Positions 20,521 to 32,251 are shown, numbered from the stretch's first letter. The stretch: DNA of 64,000 bases from Malania oleifera (GCF_029873635.1 NC_080428.1:64765101-64829100); one strand, 5' to 3'. Notes: generated from the sequence alone by a model not told the origin. Program-made: numbers and translations.

Positions 20521-22920
20521 TTGCCTAATGACAAAGAAAAGGAAGAGCAATCGAATTTTGCCGAAAAGAAGGAAGTGGAAACTTTGTTGATGGCTGTTCA
20601 AGCTAATCGGGAACTTGAATATGATGTTTGGTATGTGGATATAGGCTACAGTAACCACATGTGTGGAAGTAAGTCTTCTTTTTCTTATTTAAATGAAGGC
20701 TTTCATTCTATAGTAAGTTTGGGAGATTGTTCCACTGTGAGGGTGATGGGAAAAGGTGATATTGAGATAAGAACCAAGAATGGTTTTGTAGAAACAATTT
20801 CTAATGTCCTTTATGTTCCTGACTTGAAAAGCAATTTGTTAAGTGCTGGTCAATTGCAAGAAAAGGGATATGTAATCACTATTCAAAAGGGTGTTTGTGA
20901 GATTTATGATCCTACTAGAAGAGCTATTGTTGTTGTGCAAATGAGTTCAAACAGGTTGTTTCCATTGAAGATTGAAAGTGTGCAATCTTGTTTGGTAGCT
21001 AAAGTAAAAGATCCTTCTTGGTTGTGGCATTTTCATTATGACCACTTGAGTTTTTGAGGATTGAAGACCCTCCAACAGAAAAATATGGTGACTGGTCTTC
21101 CCTAGATTAGTATTCGTTCCCAAGTTTGTGAAGAATGTGTTGTTGGCAAACAATATCATTTTCAATTTCCCCAAGGGAAGTCATGGCGAGCAAAAGGTGT
21201 TCTGGATCTAATTCATTTCGATATTTGTGGTCCGATAACACCATCTTCTAATGGAGGTAAAAGATACTTAATAGCCTTCATTGATGATTATACTCGAAAA
21301 GCCTGGGTTTATTTTTTACAGAAAAAATTAGAAGCTTTTAGTGCATTTAAAAGCTTCAAGGCTCGTGTGGAAAATGAAACAGGAAAGACCATTAAGACCC
21401 TCCGAACAAATCGTGGTAGAGAATATTGCTCAACCAAATTTGAAGTTTTTTGTGAAGTTCATGGCATTCGAAGAGCGCTGACAGCTACTTATACACCACA
21501 ACAAAATGGTGTATCAGAAAGGAAAAACAGAACCATCCTCAATATGGTGAAAAGCTTGTTGGCAAGAGGGAGAATTCCAAAACTGTTTTGGCCTGAAGCA
21601 GTAAATTGGAGTATTCACATCTTGAATAGAAGTCCTACATTTTCTATTCAAAATATGACACCAGAGGAGGCTTGGAGTGGAAGGAAACCAGGTGTAGATT
21701 ATTTTAAAATTTTTGGTTGCATCGCTTATGCACATATCCCGGATGAAAAAATGAAGAAACTTAATGATAAAGGAGAAAAGTGTATCTTTCTTGGTGTTAG
21801 TGAAGCATCTAAAGCATATAAATTGTTTAATCCACTAATCAAGAAGATTGTGACCAACCAAGATGTTGTCTTTGATAAGGAAAACACTTGGGATTGGAAT
21901 AGGCAGCAACCTACTCAAGTTTTTTTTTTTTACAATGATTCTGAAAGAGAGCCAACTCTAACAGCATTTATGCTTGAAAATTCATCAGAAGCAACTCCAA
22001 CAGCTGCTAAAATTTTGCCAACAGCAGCAGAAGCTATTGATACAGCAGCTCAATCTCTTCGTCGTATTCGAAAAAGGCCTGCATGGATGGAAGACTATGA
22101 GGTAACTGAAATTCATGATCCAATTACTCATTTTGCTTTATTTTCAAATTGTAATCCTACAACTTTTGAAAGTACTGTCAAAGAAGCAAAATGGCGGAAG
22201 GCAATGGATGATGAACTTGATGCCATTGAAAGAAATGATACTTGGGAGTTGACTGATCTTCCGAAAGGGCACAAAACCATTGGTGTAAAGTGGGTCTTCA
22301 AAATAAAACTAAAAGAAAATGGTGAAGTTGATAAGTATAAGGAGCGTTTGGTAGCGAAGGGATATAAGTAGGAATATGGGATCGATTATACAGAAGTTTT
22401 TGCTCCCATTGCAAAACATGATACAATCAGATTAATGATCGCATTGGCGGCGCAGAACTCGTGGCCTATTGTCCAGGTGGATGTCAAATCGACATTCTTG
22501 CATGGAAACTTAGAGGAACAGGTATTTGTAGAACAACCCCTTTGTTATATTAAGATCGGAAATGAGCATAAGGTATATAGATTAAAGAAAGCTCTTTATG
22601 GATTAAAACAAGCTCCACGAGCTTGGTATAGTCGCATTGAGACTCATTTTTTGAAAGAAGGCTTTCACAAATGTCCATATGAGCACACACTTTTTGTTAA
22701 AATTGGAGATAAAGGGAAATTGTTCATTGTTTGCTTATATATAGACGATCTTATATTTATTGGAAATGATGGTGTCATGTTTAAAGAATTCAAGAAATCT
22801 ATGATGGTTGAATTTGAAATGTCTGACCTTGATATGATGCATTACTTCCTTGGCATAGAAGAAGTACAATCAACTAATGGGATTTTATTTCTCAAAAGAA
22901 GTATGTGCAAGATATTTAAG
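20521..22920 (+). pseudogene. Copia protease, integrase and reverse transcriptase
   Basis: One frame with stops at 21055 (TGA), about 21103 (TAG) and 22369 (TAG). Protease has DIGYSNHM where DSG is expected, losing the usual active-site serine. GAG-pre-integrase has H...H and CEECVVGKQ. Integrase keeps HFDICGP and the glutamate of QQNGVSERKNR, but has RTNRGREY where an aspartate is expected, so the second catalytic residue is changed. RT carries GVKWVFKIKLKENGEVDKYK, VDVKSTFLHGNLEEQVFVEQ, ALYGLKQAPRAW and the catalytic CLYIDDLIFIG. The frame is lost near 22890-22935, just before RNase H. Confidence 0.9.
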
Positions 22921-22931
22921 ACAGGTTTCAG

Positions 22932-23711
22932 ATGAAGGATTGCAATCCTGTAAGCACTCCAACTGAGTTTGGTTTGAAGCTAAACAAAGATCATGAAGGG
23001 AAGAAGGTGGACAACACACTTTACAAGCAAATTGTTGGCAGTTTGATGTATTTAACTGCAACAAGACCAGACATAATGTATTCTGTGAGTTTGATAAGTA
23101 GATATATGGAGAATCCAACAGAAATGCATTTGTTAGCTGCCAAGAGAATCCTTCGTTATTTGCAAGGAACTAGAGATTTTGGGTTGTTCTACAAGAAGGC
23201 TGAAAAGTTAGAGTTGTTCGGATTTACTGATAGTGATTATGCAGGAGACCAAGATGATAGAAGGAGCACTTCGGGCTATGTTTTTATGTTGGGCACAGGG
23301 GCTGTTTCATGGTCTCCTAAGAAGCAACCAATTTTCACCTTGTCAACTACAAAAGCTGAATTTATTGCTGCAACCGCTTGTGCTTGTCAAGCTATTTGGT
23401 TGAAAAGAATTCTTGAAGAGCTACAATTCAAGCAAGTTGAAGCTACTACAGTTTTTTGTGACAACAACTCAGCAATCAAACTCTCCAAGAATCCTGTGTT
23501 ACACGAAAGAAGCAAACAGATCGATGTGAAATATTATTTTTTAAGAGATCTCAACAATGATGGAACAATCAAATTGATTTATGGTCGAAGTGAAGACCAT
23601 GTTGCAGATATACAAACCAAGCCTCTCAAGCTGGCTACATTTGTGAAGTTGTGTGGTCTACTTGGAGTTTGTTCACGTGCTGCTGTAAAGAAGGACTTTG
23701 GAGAGGGTTGA
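22932..23711 (+). pseudogene. Copia RT end and RNase H
   Basis: Open for 259 codons: MKDCNPVSTPTEFGLKL, GSLMYLTATRPDIMYSVSL, RILRYLQGTRDFGL, then RNase H with FTDSDYAGDQDDRRSTSGY, TTKAEFIAATACACQAIWL, VFCDNNSAIKLSKNPVLHER and ADIQTKPL. The catalytic D, E, D set is visible. It lies in a different frame from the RT core, so it is not translated as one protein now. Confidence 0.9.
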
Positions 23712-23746
23712 TTTTCTTTTAAACTGATTTCTGTAGATTTCAGTTT

Positions 23747-23755
23747 AAGGGAAGG
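23747..23755 (+). other. Polypurine tract
   Basis: AAGGGAAGG immediately before the 3' LTR; primes plus-strand synthesis. Confidence 0.8.
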
Positions 23756-24187
23756 TGTTAAGATTTAAATGTTTAATTTCATATTTATTAATGTTTATTG
23801 GAAGCTCTAGTCATTGGTAGGAGTTGTGGTTAGTGCTAGCATATAATCCTATTTTATAGGAGTTGTGGTTAGTGCTAGCATGTGATCTTATTTTAAAGGA
23901 GTTGTAGTTAGTTCTAGCATGTGATCCTATTTTATAGGAGTTGTAGTTAGTGCTAGCATGTGATCCTATTTTATAGGAGTTGTGGTTAATGCTAGCATGT
24001 GATCCTATTTTATAGGAGTTATAGTTAGTGCTAGCATGTGATCTTATTTTATAAGAGTTTGTGATTAGTGGTAGGATGAAGTGTTCTGATGTAAAGCCTA
24101 TTTATAGGCCCTTTTCGTATCAATTTTAAATATGAGAGTTTTACCATTTTAACTTGTCTCTTTTGTTTTACTCTTTCCTTTGTATCA
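23756..24187 (+). repeat. 3' LTR of the copia element
   Basis: 432 bp, same ends as the 5' LTR, with one additional or rearranged copy of the 39-bp internal repeat. Followed by the target duplication GAAGA. Confidence 0.95.
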
Positions 24188-25423
24188 GAAGAAATCTATG
24201 GTGAACGGAGGGACAGTGAAAGCTCCCTCCCGCTTCAATCACTCAAATTTGTGTGGATCTGTGGAGGCTAAGTCGTATGGCAGTGGACCTGCAGATCGTG
24301 CTCAAACCACTCCCCACAGGGAACATGTTGGATTTAATTTGTTGGTTTTCTCTAAGGAAGTGTTCAGCAGCATATGGTTTGGACCTTGAATTTGGATTTG
24401 TAGATTATGAAGAAGCTCAATGCAATTTTACACTACCTTTATCCAAAACCCAAAATTGCAACCTCATGCTCTCAGTGGCAGGGTAAGGGGCGTGCAGATT
24501 TTGTAGTAACAGTGAAATTTGCATGGATGGTGGATGGGAGTGTTGAATATTGAGTGTGTATGAGTCATAAAGGAGGATTTTGCATGTTATTTGAAGAAAT
24601 GAGAAAGGGAAATCCCTTTCTAATAGTAGAGATGACAACTATTCTAACTTTATTCTCTCTCTCATGTAAAGCAGTAGTCTATTAAATGGAACCCAAGCAA
24701 GCAAATTAGACATCACTATATGTTTTTCACTCGATATGAAACAGAAAAAACGCAGACATCACTACTACTTCTTTAATTGTATTATTATGTATTTAAAAAA
24801 TTGTTATTTGATTTGAGGACAAAAATAAACATTTATTTAATTAAGCTTTTAATTTGTTTTAATTTTAAAAATACTGACCAAACAAGTTGTTGATTTTTTG
24901 TTTTCATTTTCTATTTCTGATTTTTAATTTCTATTCAAATGGCTCCTTAGGTCTTGATTAGCGAAAAAATTGAAATAATGAAAATAGAAACAAGCATAAT
25001 TTAAGCATGAGTTCCAAAAAACAATTGAATAAGCAACAGATTATATTAATCTCAAATTACTACTGCTTAAATATATACACAAACAATGAACTTGGATTTA
25101 TATTCAATAAAGCGCATTGGAAAATTTGAATAATGGTTCTTATAATCATAGTTTTTCTTCTAATGGAAAAAAGCATACAAATATACTGAAAAAGCTCACT
25201 ATTTGTTTTTCACTCAATATGAAATAGAAAAAATGCATATGCAAAAACTGGATTCTTTAATCGAACCTCAATCTTGCCTAAGCTCCATCACAGAAGAGCC
25301 AAAGCACACCAATGACACAAACGACCGCAAGGTAGAATGACACCAATGACACAAATATTATCAGTCGAACATATCATTTGGGTAACAAAAAATATTACAA
25401 AAAAAAAAGGAGAAAAAATATAC
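24188..25423. other. Unassigned flank, mostly AT-rich
   Basis: 24193-24640 has two overlapping plus ORFs (24180-24389, 24253-24486) and one minus ORF (24417-24638) with balanced composition; I recognise none. 24640-25420 is AT-rich. A direct repeat (TTTTTCACTC.ATATGAAA.AGAAAAAA) occurs near 24722 and 25207. If the minus-strand first exon at 25424 is real, this stretch contains its first intron. Confidence 0.4.
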
Positions 25424-25770
25424 CTTGGCTTGCAGTCGATGTTCCCGAGTCGTTATCGGGCCCTAAGCTTGACAATCGAGGCCAAAGGCTTGCTATCTGA
25501 TGAGACGACGACCGGCGAAGGTTGCAAGGTTGCCAGCCTACGGCAGGTTGGAGGCTTGGAGTTGGAGTCGCGTCGTCGTGGCAACCGGAGACTTGAGAAT
25601 GGCCGAGTAGGGAGGTAGAGCCGCAGCGCAGAGGCAGAGCCGCAGAGTGTCGAGGACTGCCGGACTGGGGAGTGTCCGAGTGGGGAGGGAGGCAAAGCCG
25701 CAGCGGCGTAGCGTAGACGATCGAGGTCGAGGACTCGAGGGGATTAGTTGAGCTTGTGAGGAAAGTAGGA
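25424..25770 (-). other. Orphan non-coding first exon (5' UTR) on minus strand
   Basis: A sharply GC-rich island in AT-rich DNA. On the minus strand it follows a TATA box by about 20-30 bases, contains no ATG, and ends at a good donor (AAGCCAAG/GTATATTTTTTC) at 25423/25424. This is the form of a 5' UTR exon of a plant gene or of an autonomous DNA transposon. I find no matching coding exons nearby with confidence. The ORFs on either strand are GC-driven chance frames. Confidence 0.45.
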
Positions 25771-25790
25771 AACCGTAGAATTACTTCTCA

Positions 25791-26035
25791 CTTATATAAT
25801 GGGAGCTGATCCAGTGGGGTGCAGCCTACTACAACTAGGATAAAGGACCAGTGACCAGGCTATGAGGAAGCAAAGGGAAAGTAGTTGGGGTAAATTTGGG
25901 CTTGCTTACAGGCTTGCAAACACCAAAAAGGCCCATAGTGGGCCTTAAAATAAATGACTGGCCCATGTTGGATTGTCACTTCAAACAAAGGCCCACAGTG
26001 GCCTTATAGTTAAAAAGCAGCCAACAATATGGGCC
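25791..26035 (-). promoter_or_regulatory. Minus-strand promoter with TATA and TGGGCC (site II) motifs
   Basis: ATTATATAAG at 25791-25800 (minus). Upstream, five TGGGCC/GGCCCA motifs occur within about 110 bases: 25930-25935, 25939-25944, 25960-25965, 25990-25995 and 26030-26035. Such site II clusters are typical of promoters of growth-related and organelle-related plant genes. Confidence 0.5.
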
Positions 26036-26159
26036 ATAGTAAGCCCTAATCACGTATTAGCCCAAATTAGACTGCAATTTCAAATTGTTGAACGAACTTT
26101 GAAATATGCTAAGTATTGCAAGTGAATGCAACTAAAAGAAGGTTCGATCCAAACAGCCC

Positions 26160-26880
26160 AATAATGAAACTTGGGAGCATGAATTTCGGACCTTAGAATT
26201 GGGTTTGTATGCATTTGGATAAATTTCAATACAACTTTATATTACACCCTATTTAAATATAATACAAATTTAAATTCAAGCTCATACCCAACATTAGGTT
26301 AATGCAATTGTAACAGATTGTCAAAATAGACGGCCAAGTAATACAAATAATTTTTTTTTTATATTATATTATTAATTAATGAATATATAATTCCCATATA
26401 CATTTCACATTCCATTTTTAAAATTAATATTTCTTTGATTAATGTCTCCATATCTATCAATTATGGTACCATCTTACTCACTCGTGTGAATCATGTCTTA
26501 ACTTTTTTCTTCCTCTTAAAATTTGAGATTAGGAGGAAGTTCAACTGCTCTATTACTTTGCTATCTCGATCATACTTGTGCACCATATTAATTTCTTCTC
26601 AAGAATTTTATTATTTTTCTATTTTTTATTATAAAATATTTATGTGTAAAGAAAACTTTGTTTTTGACGATGCTATAATTAAACCTTAGCTCTAAAAAAA
26701 CATTAATTCTTCTAAAATGTTATTTGATTATATTAATAGATTTTTTTAGGACAAAGACTATTGGAAAGGCTATGTGGAACAACTAGTTGGCCATGTGAAA
26801 TGGTCCCAATTAGTTGAGAGCCAATTTGTACAATGGAGGTTAATCAACTTTGGTGCATTGACCCCAATATTAATAACATT
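26160..26880 (+). repeat. Partial copy of the segmental repeat (non-coding)
   Basis: Starts TTGGGAGCATGAATTTCGGA and resembles 36685-37290 and 55340-55960: ATTTCAATACAA.TTTATATTAC, AATAGACGGCCAAGTA and GATTAATGT.TCCAT. No coding content. Confidence 0.7.
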
Positions 26881-27178
26881 ACTGTAACATTCCGAACCCG
26901 AAAACTCGATCCAGTACGTTATTCTACTTAAATCATACTCTGTGGCACCACGAACCCGCTTGTTGGGACTCGGGTGCCACATAATCCATTTTCCTATACC
27001 TGTAATTCCATTAACAATTACGTAACAGAAAACATAACTATAATCCTCAACCAATATAATATCAGAGTTTTCTACATCTATTTACATTTCAAAATAAACC
27101 ATTCATCCACCTCTATCCACATATATACGTATCTCTAAAAACAAAATCCACAACTTCCAGTATTCACAACTCTAAAAA

Positions 27179-27690
27179 TGTTAGGACCAGAGGAGTCCAT
27201 GGGTGGATTTGATACACATGAGTGAACACCAACTTGACCCAAAAGTTCAAGTCTATTGGGTCCTAGATCCAATCATGTATATAAGCCCCCATCATCCACT
27301 CTAATTTTTCAATGTGGGACAAGCACATAAGTGGAATTCTCAACAATCTCCCCCTCACTTGTGAGTTCTAATTGCTCCCCCTTGAACGGAAATTGTCTCT
27401 CTTCTGAACAATTCTCCAACAATTGCTCAAGCGGGCCTTACCACTGGCGCTTTACGTGCCTCAGATTGCATTCCATGTGCCTTCGAACCAATCCTACCTC
27501 TCACGTCTTAATCCTATTCAGATCCATCTGCGGCCTAAATAATCCTTATTGGCCTCAGTCACACACTTGGTCCTCCAACTGTTCACACGTCAGGAGAATC
27601 AACTTTCCCTCTCGACTTTTATGATGTCGCTCACCCAGAGTTACGAATCGTCGGCTTTGATACCACTTGTTAGGAACCTATGAGTAGATC
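27179..27690 (-). mobile_element. TRIM (miniature LTR retrotransposon), 5' LTR truncated
   Basis: Read on the minus strand: a short piece of 5' LTR ending CCTAACA (27668-27690), primer site TGGTATCAAAGCC (27653-27665), about 290 bases of non-coding interior, polypurine tract AAGTGAGGGGGAGAT (27346-27360), and a 167-bp 3' LTR (27179-27345) from TGTTGAGAATTCC to GGTCCTAACA with TTATATA in it. Small size and absence of genes define a TRIM. The 5' LTR is cut at about 27690, where copia sequence begins. Confidence 0.7.
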
Positions 27691-28604
27691 ATCGCACCAC
27701 CACCTCCTACTTCAACTCCGGAGCTTAGGAGATCTACTTTCTCATGTACCAAACAGAAGGTATATTGATTACTTACTGCCTACAAATGGAGGAGAGTCCG
27801 AATGCTATGATGAAGCATGTCAGGTGGAAGATACGAACAAGTAGGAGATTGCAATGAAGGATGAGATGAAGTCCCTCACCTCCAACAGAACGTGGGAACT
27901 AGCTGAGTTGCCCAAAGGTCTTCACAACAAGTGGATGTACAGAATTAAAGAGGAGCATGACCACTCTAGAAGGTACAAGCCTCGGTTGGTAGTCAAAGGC
28001 TTCAAACAGAATGAAGGGATTGACTACATCGACATATTTGCATCAGTTGTGAAGCTGACAGCCATCAAATTAGTCCGTAGGAATTGAGCAGACAAAAAGG
28101 TGGTGACTACAGAGAAGTTGAAGTTGTGTTCAATTTCAGTTGGTCTTCATACTTGAAGACATATTTTGAGCACATCACTTATTCATGATACTGGTTAAGG
28201 AGGCGTCTCTGTCTCCAAGTGGGATATTGTTGTAGCTAAAGCCAGGAGACAGCCAGGAGCTAGAGCTGAGTTGGAAACACGGTCCATTTATCTCTCCATT
28301 CATTTTGATTTTATCTTAATGGATGAAACTCCCAAATTTGTAATTTAATGTATTAATTGTGATTTAAATATCATCCCTAGAAATAGAGAGTTGAGGAATA
28401 CAAGAGAGACATAAGTGAGAAGCTCAGAGAGCAGAGAGGAGAAAGAGAGGAGGAAGAGAGGGAGAGAGAGAGAGAGAGTAAGAGTTGTAATTTTCTGGCG
28501 AATAGTGAATTTGTGGTGTGTGCTCCGTGGACGTATATCGATATTGATCGAACCACGTTAAATTTCTGGTGTCATATTTTCTGGTTGCTCACAGGTTCCT
28601 AACA
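27691..28604 (+). mobile_element. 5'-truncated non-autonomous copia fragment with 3' LTR
   Basis: Collinear with 43110-44095 of the copia element at 40572. It has an integrase/RT linker (YIDYLLPTNGGESECYDEA), an RT fragment, a tail of RNase H (VVTTEKLKLCSISVGL), and a 3' LTR 28228-28604 starting TGTTGTAGC and ending GGTTCCTAACA. The LTR contains a GA-rich tract near 28455 and the GTGGACGTA...GAACCACGT motif. The same internal deletion as in the 43-kb copy is present. Confidence 0.75.
27854..28087 (+). pseudogene. Copia RT N-terminal fragment
   Basis: MKDEMKSLTSNRTWELAELP, KWMYRIKEEHD, KPRLVVKGFKQNEGIDYID and VKLTAIKLV: the first 75 residues of RT. It ends at a TGA where sequence jumps to the very end of RNase H, so the catalytic core is deleted. 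Confidence 0.8.
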
Positions 28605-28860
28605 AAAGACTTAAAATATAAAACATAAAACAAAACTTATACATCCCAAAAGTATCATCAAAGTTTATACCATTTTCTTTCTATATCCAAAAATACTATA
28701 ATAACCCCGAGCTCTCTAAGCTCGATCACGTAGGTTATGCATGGAATTGGGTTTTCCTGGTGCCTATTTGACTATCAAATCAGCTCAAGTAATTGTCATT
28801 TAGCGTGGAATCGGGTTTTCCTTATTTGAATTGAGCTCGTTGATCTCTAGTACACGGGTA

Positions 28861-29600
28861 TGTTTTAATATTCATTTCAATGAAAGATTTTGTATTAAAA
28901 AAGAAAACTTATGTAAAAAATGATAACTTATTTTATACGATTAATAATTCAGAAAACTCAAATGTTGATCATTTCTAAAATTATATTTTTATGCATTCTT
29001 TTGCTATACTTTTTTTTTCCTCAATTTTCTTGATATAAAATATGAAAATTAAATTCTCTTATATTTCTTTTACTTTTTTTCCGCATTTTTCATTTTCTAA
29101 ATAGAGCCTAAACAGAAGGTTGCTATTATCAATTAATTAGTTTATCTAATTCATTAACAATTTCAATAATTATTATTTTAAATTAATATTTAAATATTTC
29201 CTACTCAATAAAATAATAGAAGATTTCCCTATTTAATTAAATATAATTAGTGTATATTTATAATGTATGACTGTTATATTAATTTATAATAAAAAAATAT
29301 TTTTAACTAAATTATAAAATGTAATTTATTCTATATGAAAATTTAAATTAATAAATTATTCTTCCCTCCAATAATTCAAAAAACAATTTAATTAATCATT
29401 ATTATAATAAATAAATAATAAACGGGAAAACAAAAAATTCTTCATGCGCAGAAAATCTCGCTACTCCAAGTAGCGAGATTTGCATATGTTTATCTTGACC
29501 GTGACACGTGGCAAATCTCGTTACTTGAAGTCATTTGAGAAATACTTCCCAGAATAGGGTATTATTTAATATATTTTATAAAAAAAATATTAAATAGGGA
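28861..29600. other. AT-rich non-coding stretch with a perfect hairpin
   Basis: No ORF or recognised element. The notable feature is the inverted repeat at 29453-29481. Runs of A and T and ATTAAT-type words dominate the rest. Confidence 0.6.
29453..29481. repeat. Perfect 13-bp inverted repeat with 3-base loop
   Basis: AAATCTCGCTACT, loop CCA, AGTAGCGAGATTT. A partial third copy (AAATCTCGTTACTTGAAGT) follows at 29513-29531. Confidence 0.85.
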
Positions 29601-30532
29601 AAAAACTCGTGTTTAGGCACTATTTAGTGGTGAAAATAGTTTCATTTTTTTTATTTATAATTTTTTAATAGTCACATAAATGCCACATTATTTTTCAATT
29701 TTCTATATCTATATAGAAAAGTGGAAAAGTATTATTATTATTTTTTTATATTTTTGACTTCTTAAATATTTACGTATGAGAGTATAAAATTCAAATCTTA
29801 GAATTTAATTTGTGTGATTTTTATACATTGAATTTCTCTCAAATCTACACAAATCCAAATTCACGTCCCACAATTCATGATCATAAATGCTATCTTATAT
29901 AATTATGGAAAAATTAAAAAATGAGTTTCTTTTTTTGTAATTATTTTGAGAACTCTAAATAAAAGAAAATAAAAAACCTATTTTGCAACTAAACAAACTC
30001 TTCATTTTCTACACTTTTAGTATGAACCTTGCAAAACTAAAAAATAAGATGATATTTATATATATTTAAAAAAAAATCAAGAATCAAGAATTGGAAATGA
30101 GAAATATTTTCCACAACTAAATGGGTTCCAACTTTTGGTATAGGATTAAAGAATAAAGACGAATTTAGAATGCAAAATACAAAGATATACCGTTAAGATA
30201 CAATTATTTAATGATATTAACTTTTATTTTAAAAGGCATGAAATTGCAATTGATTTAATTTGTATATATGGAAAACAATTTGTATTTTTCCTTTTTAGTT
30301 CTTAAAAAATGTCATAAAAATATCAGTGAATCCTATTTAATATTTATCTTAGTGAAACGCTTCTCTAATTTGAAAACATGCATGCACATTAGAGTAATAT
30401 TTGATGACACAAATAAAGGATGAAACGAAGTAGGAAAATTAGAGGCTAGTTATGGTATGTAATAATTTATAGAAATATTTTTCTAATATCGATAATAAAT
30501 GTCGATTCAAAACTTCATGACAACTCTAACTC

Positions 30533-30540
30533 TATATAAA
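30533..30540 (+). promoter_or_regulatory. TATA box of small ORF copy 2
   Basis: CTCTATATAAACCACAAGGC, 70 bases before the ATG; surrounding 100 bases nearly identical to copy 1. Confidence 0.6.
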
Positions 30541-30609
30541 CCACAAGGCTCACACTCAATTTCATACCAAAATTCATTTTAGAGAGAAAGAGTGGGGGAA
30601 AGAAAGAAA

Positions 30610-30756
30610 ATGATTCTTGCCGAAGCCTTGAAATTTATGGCATCCATGGTGAACAGTTCATTGCTCTGGGGAGGTTTCAATTGGAAAAAGTTTTGCTTGA
30701 AGCTGAAAGATGAAAGGAAGAATTTTGTTTGTGGCAAGTCCCTCAATATTACTTAG
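30610..30756 (+). CDS. Six-copy small ORF, copy 2 (48 aa)
   Basis: Starts MILAEALKFMASMVNSSLLW, ends KNFVCGKSLNIT. Same start, length and stop as copies 1, 3, 4 and 6. It differs from copy 3 by at least eight amino acids, so constraint is not obvious. Function unknown. Confidence 0.35.
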   Translation: MILAEALKFMASMVNSSLLWGGFNWKKFCLKLKDERKNFVCGKSLNIT

Positions 30757-31078
30757 ATTCATCATAAACTTAGATATTATTTTTCTTTTTCATAATCTTG
30801 AAAATAATGTTGATGGAAATAGTTGTATCTGCTTTATTAACGTGTTCTTACAGTATATTTAATTTTTAATGTCCCATGTATGTTTTATAATCCTATGTTA
30901 TAGTACTTAAATCTATTTTCCCCAATAAAATGCAATTATTTAATTAATGATATCGACTTTTTATAATTTGATCCATATACAACAAAATATAAGCATTTGT
31001 TTAGGCTCAGATTAGATTTGAAATTTGGATTTCAAATCTTTGGTTTTAAGCAAATGGTGATCTGTGATTTTAAACTGG

Positions 31079-31079
31079 G

Positions 31080-31122
<43 letters not shown>
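31079..31122. repeat. (TAA)n microsatellite
   Basis: About 14 TAA units. The paralogous position in the right copy (47187-47231) also carries (TAA)n, so the repeat predates the duplication. Confidence 0.95.
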
Positions 31123-32251
31123 GGTAAATTCCCAATGAGGAATGTTGGGTTGTCTTTAATCCTGATAGCAAGATGGATCATAGAAGCTTAGTGAAAATAT
31201 GTTTTTCAGATTTTACACATTACTATTCCAAAAGTAAATGACAATGTTGTTGTTTTTTTATTATCTGAAAATATGGAAATAAAAAAATAAATATATAAAA
31301 AAAAAAAAACAATTTTTCAGAGATGAATTCAACAAACCCATAATTTTCTTCTTCCTTTTTTGTTTTTTTTTTTATTTGCTGGAAGAATAGGCCCTAATTT
31401 ACTTAATCCAAGACTCAAGATCTTCCAGAGTCATGCAGCAATTAATTTAAGCAATTCACTAAATTAAAAATAGTTTGGAGTGCACACTTTGTATAGGTCA
31501 TGTGTTATGCACATACAAGCGCATATAGGCAAAATATTGTAATTAAAATTTAATAATAAGATTTGGGTCATTTTAGGAATAACGAGAAGAAAAACATTGA
31601 CCAAAAATTAGCTCTCATTCTCTTAATTAATAGTTGAGATAAGTTCGGTGTGAAGCAAATATTTTTGTTATATTATGACCTCGTCACAAACCCTACAAAA
31701 CTTAAGATATTAAATTTTATATGGAGGATAAGGTTCTTCCTTTTTTTGTTTTTTTGCGGCGTAGAACTCAAATTTTCATTAATATTAATAATAATATAAA
31801 TTTTGTTTGGATGTAAACATCCTTTACTAATTGAAGTTGAATAAATATTAAGAAAGAGACGAGATTAATTTTTCGTATTCTAATTTTCTTCAACATTACA
31901 CGCACAATAAATAAAATTTTAGAATCATTACTTCACCAATTAATGAATATAAAATTCCCATATACATTTCATATTTCAATTTTAAAATTAATATTTCTTT
32001 TATTGACATTTCCATCCCTTTCAATTATGGTACCTATCTTACTCACACGAATCATGTTTAAGGTTTTTTTTTTTTTCTAGATATGAGATTGGGAGGAAGA
32101 TCAGTCACTCTAGCACTTTGCTACCTCATCGGCTCATACTTGAGGACCACATTAATTTCTTTCCAATTATTTAATTATTTTACAATGCTTTTATTATAGA
32201 ATATTTATGCATAAAAAAAACTTTAAATTTGGAGGTGCTTCATTTAGACCT

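Larger units (their letters stand above)
19233..24187 (+). mobile_element. Structurally complete Ty1-copia retrotransposon (4955 bp)
   Basis: Two LTRs (19233-19651 and 23756-24187), a tRNA-Met primer site, gag, protease, integrase, RT, RNase H in copia order, and a polypurine tract. GAAGA is duplicated at 19228-19232 and 24188-24192. The polyprotein is broken: gag start codon changed, a gag frameshift, three in-frame stops, a frameshift after RT, and catalytic substitutions in protease and integrase. It is therefore not autonomous. It lies next to the pararetrovirus fragment. Confidence 0.95.
26883..28860. mobile_element. Old LTR-like sequence interrupted by the TRIM/copia nest
   Basis: Begins TGTAACATTCCGAACCCG, a usual start of plant Ty3-gypsy LTRs. 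The visible parts are 26883-27178 and about 28605-28860, the latter with CCCCGAGCTCTCTAAGCTCG. The right end and target duplication were not found, so extent and orientation are uncertain. Confidence 0.4.

Noticed and set aside
25337-25695. ORFs of 93 and 80 codons on opposite strands
   Set aside because: GC-rich chance frames in what looks like a non-coding first exon; no ATG in the exon on its own strand.
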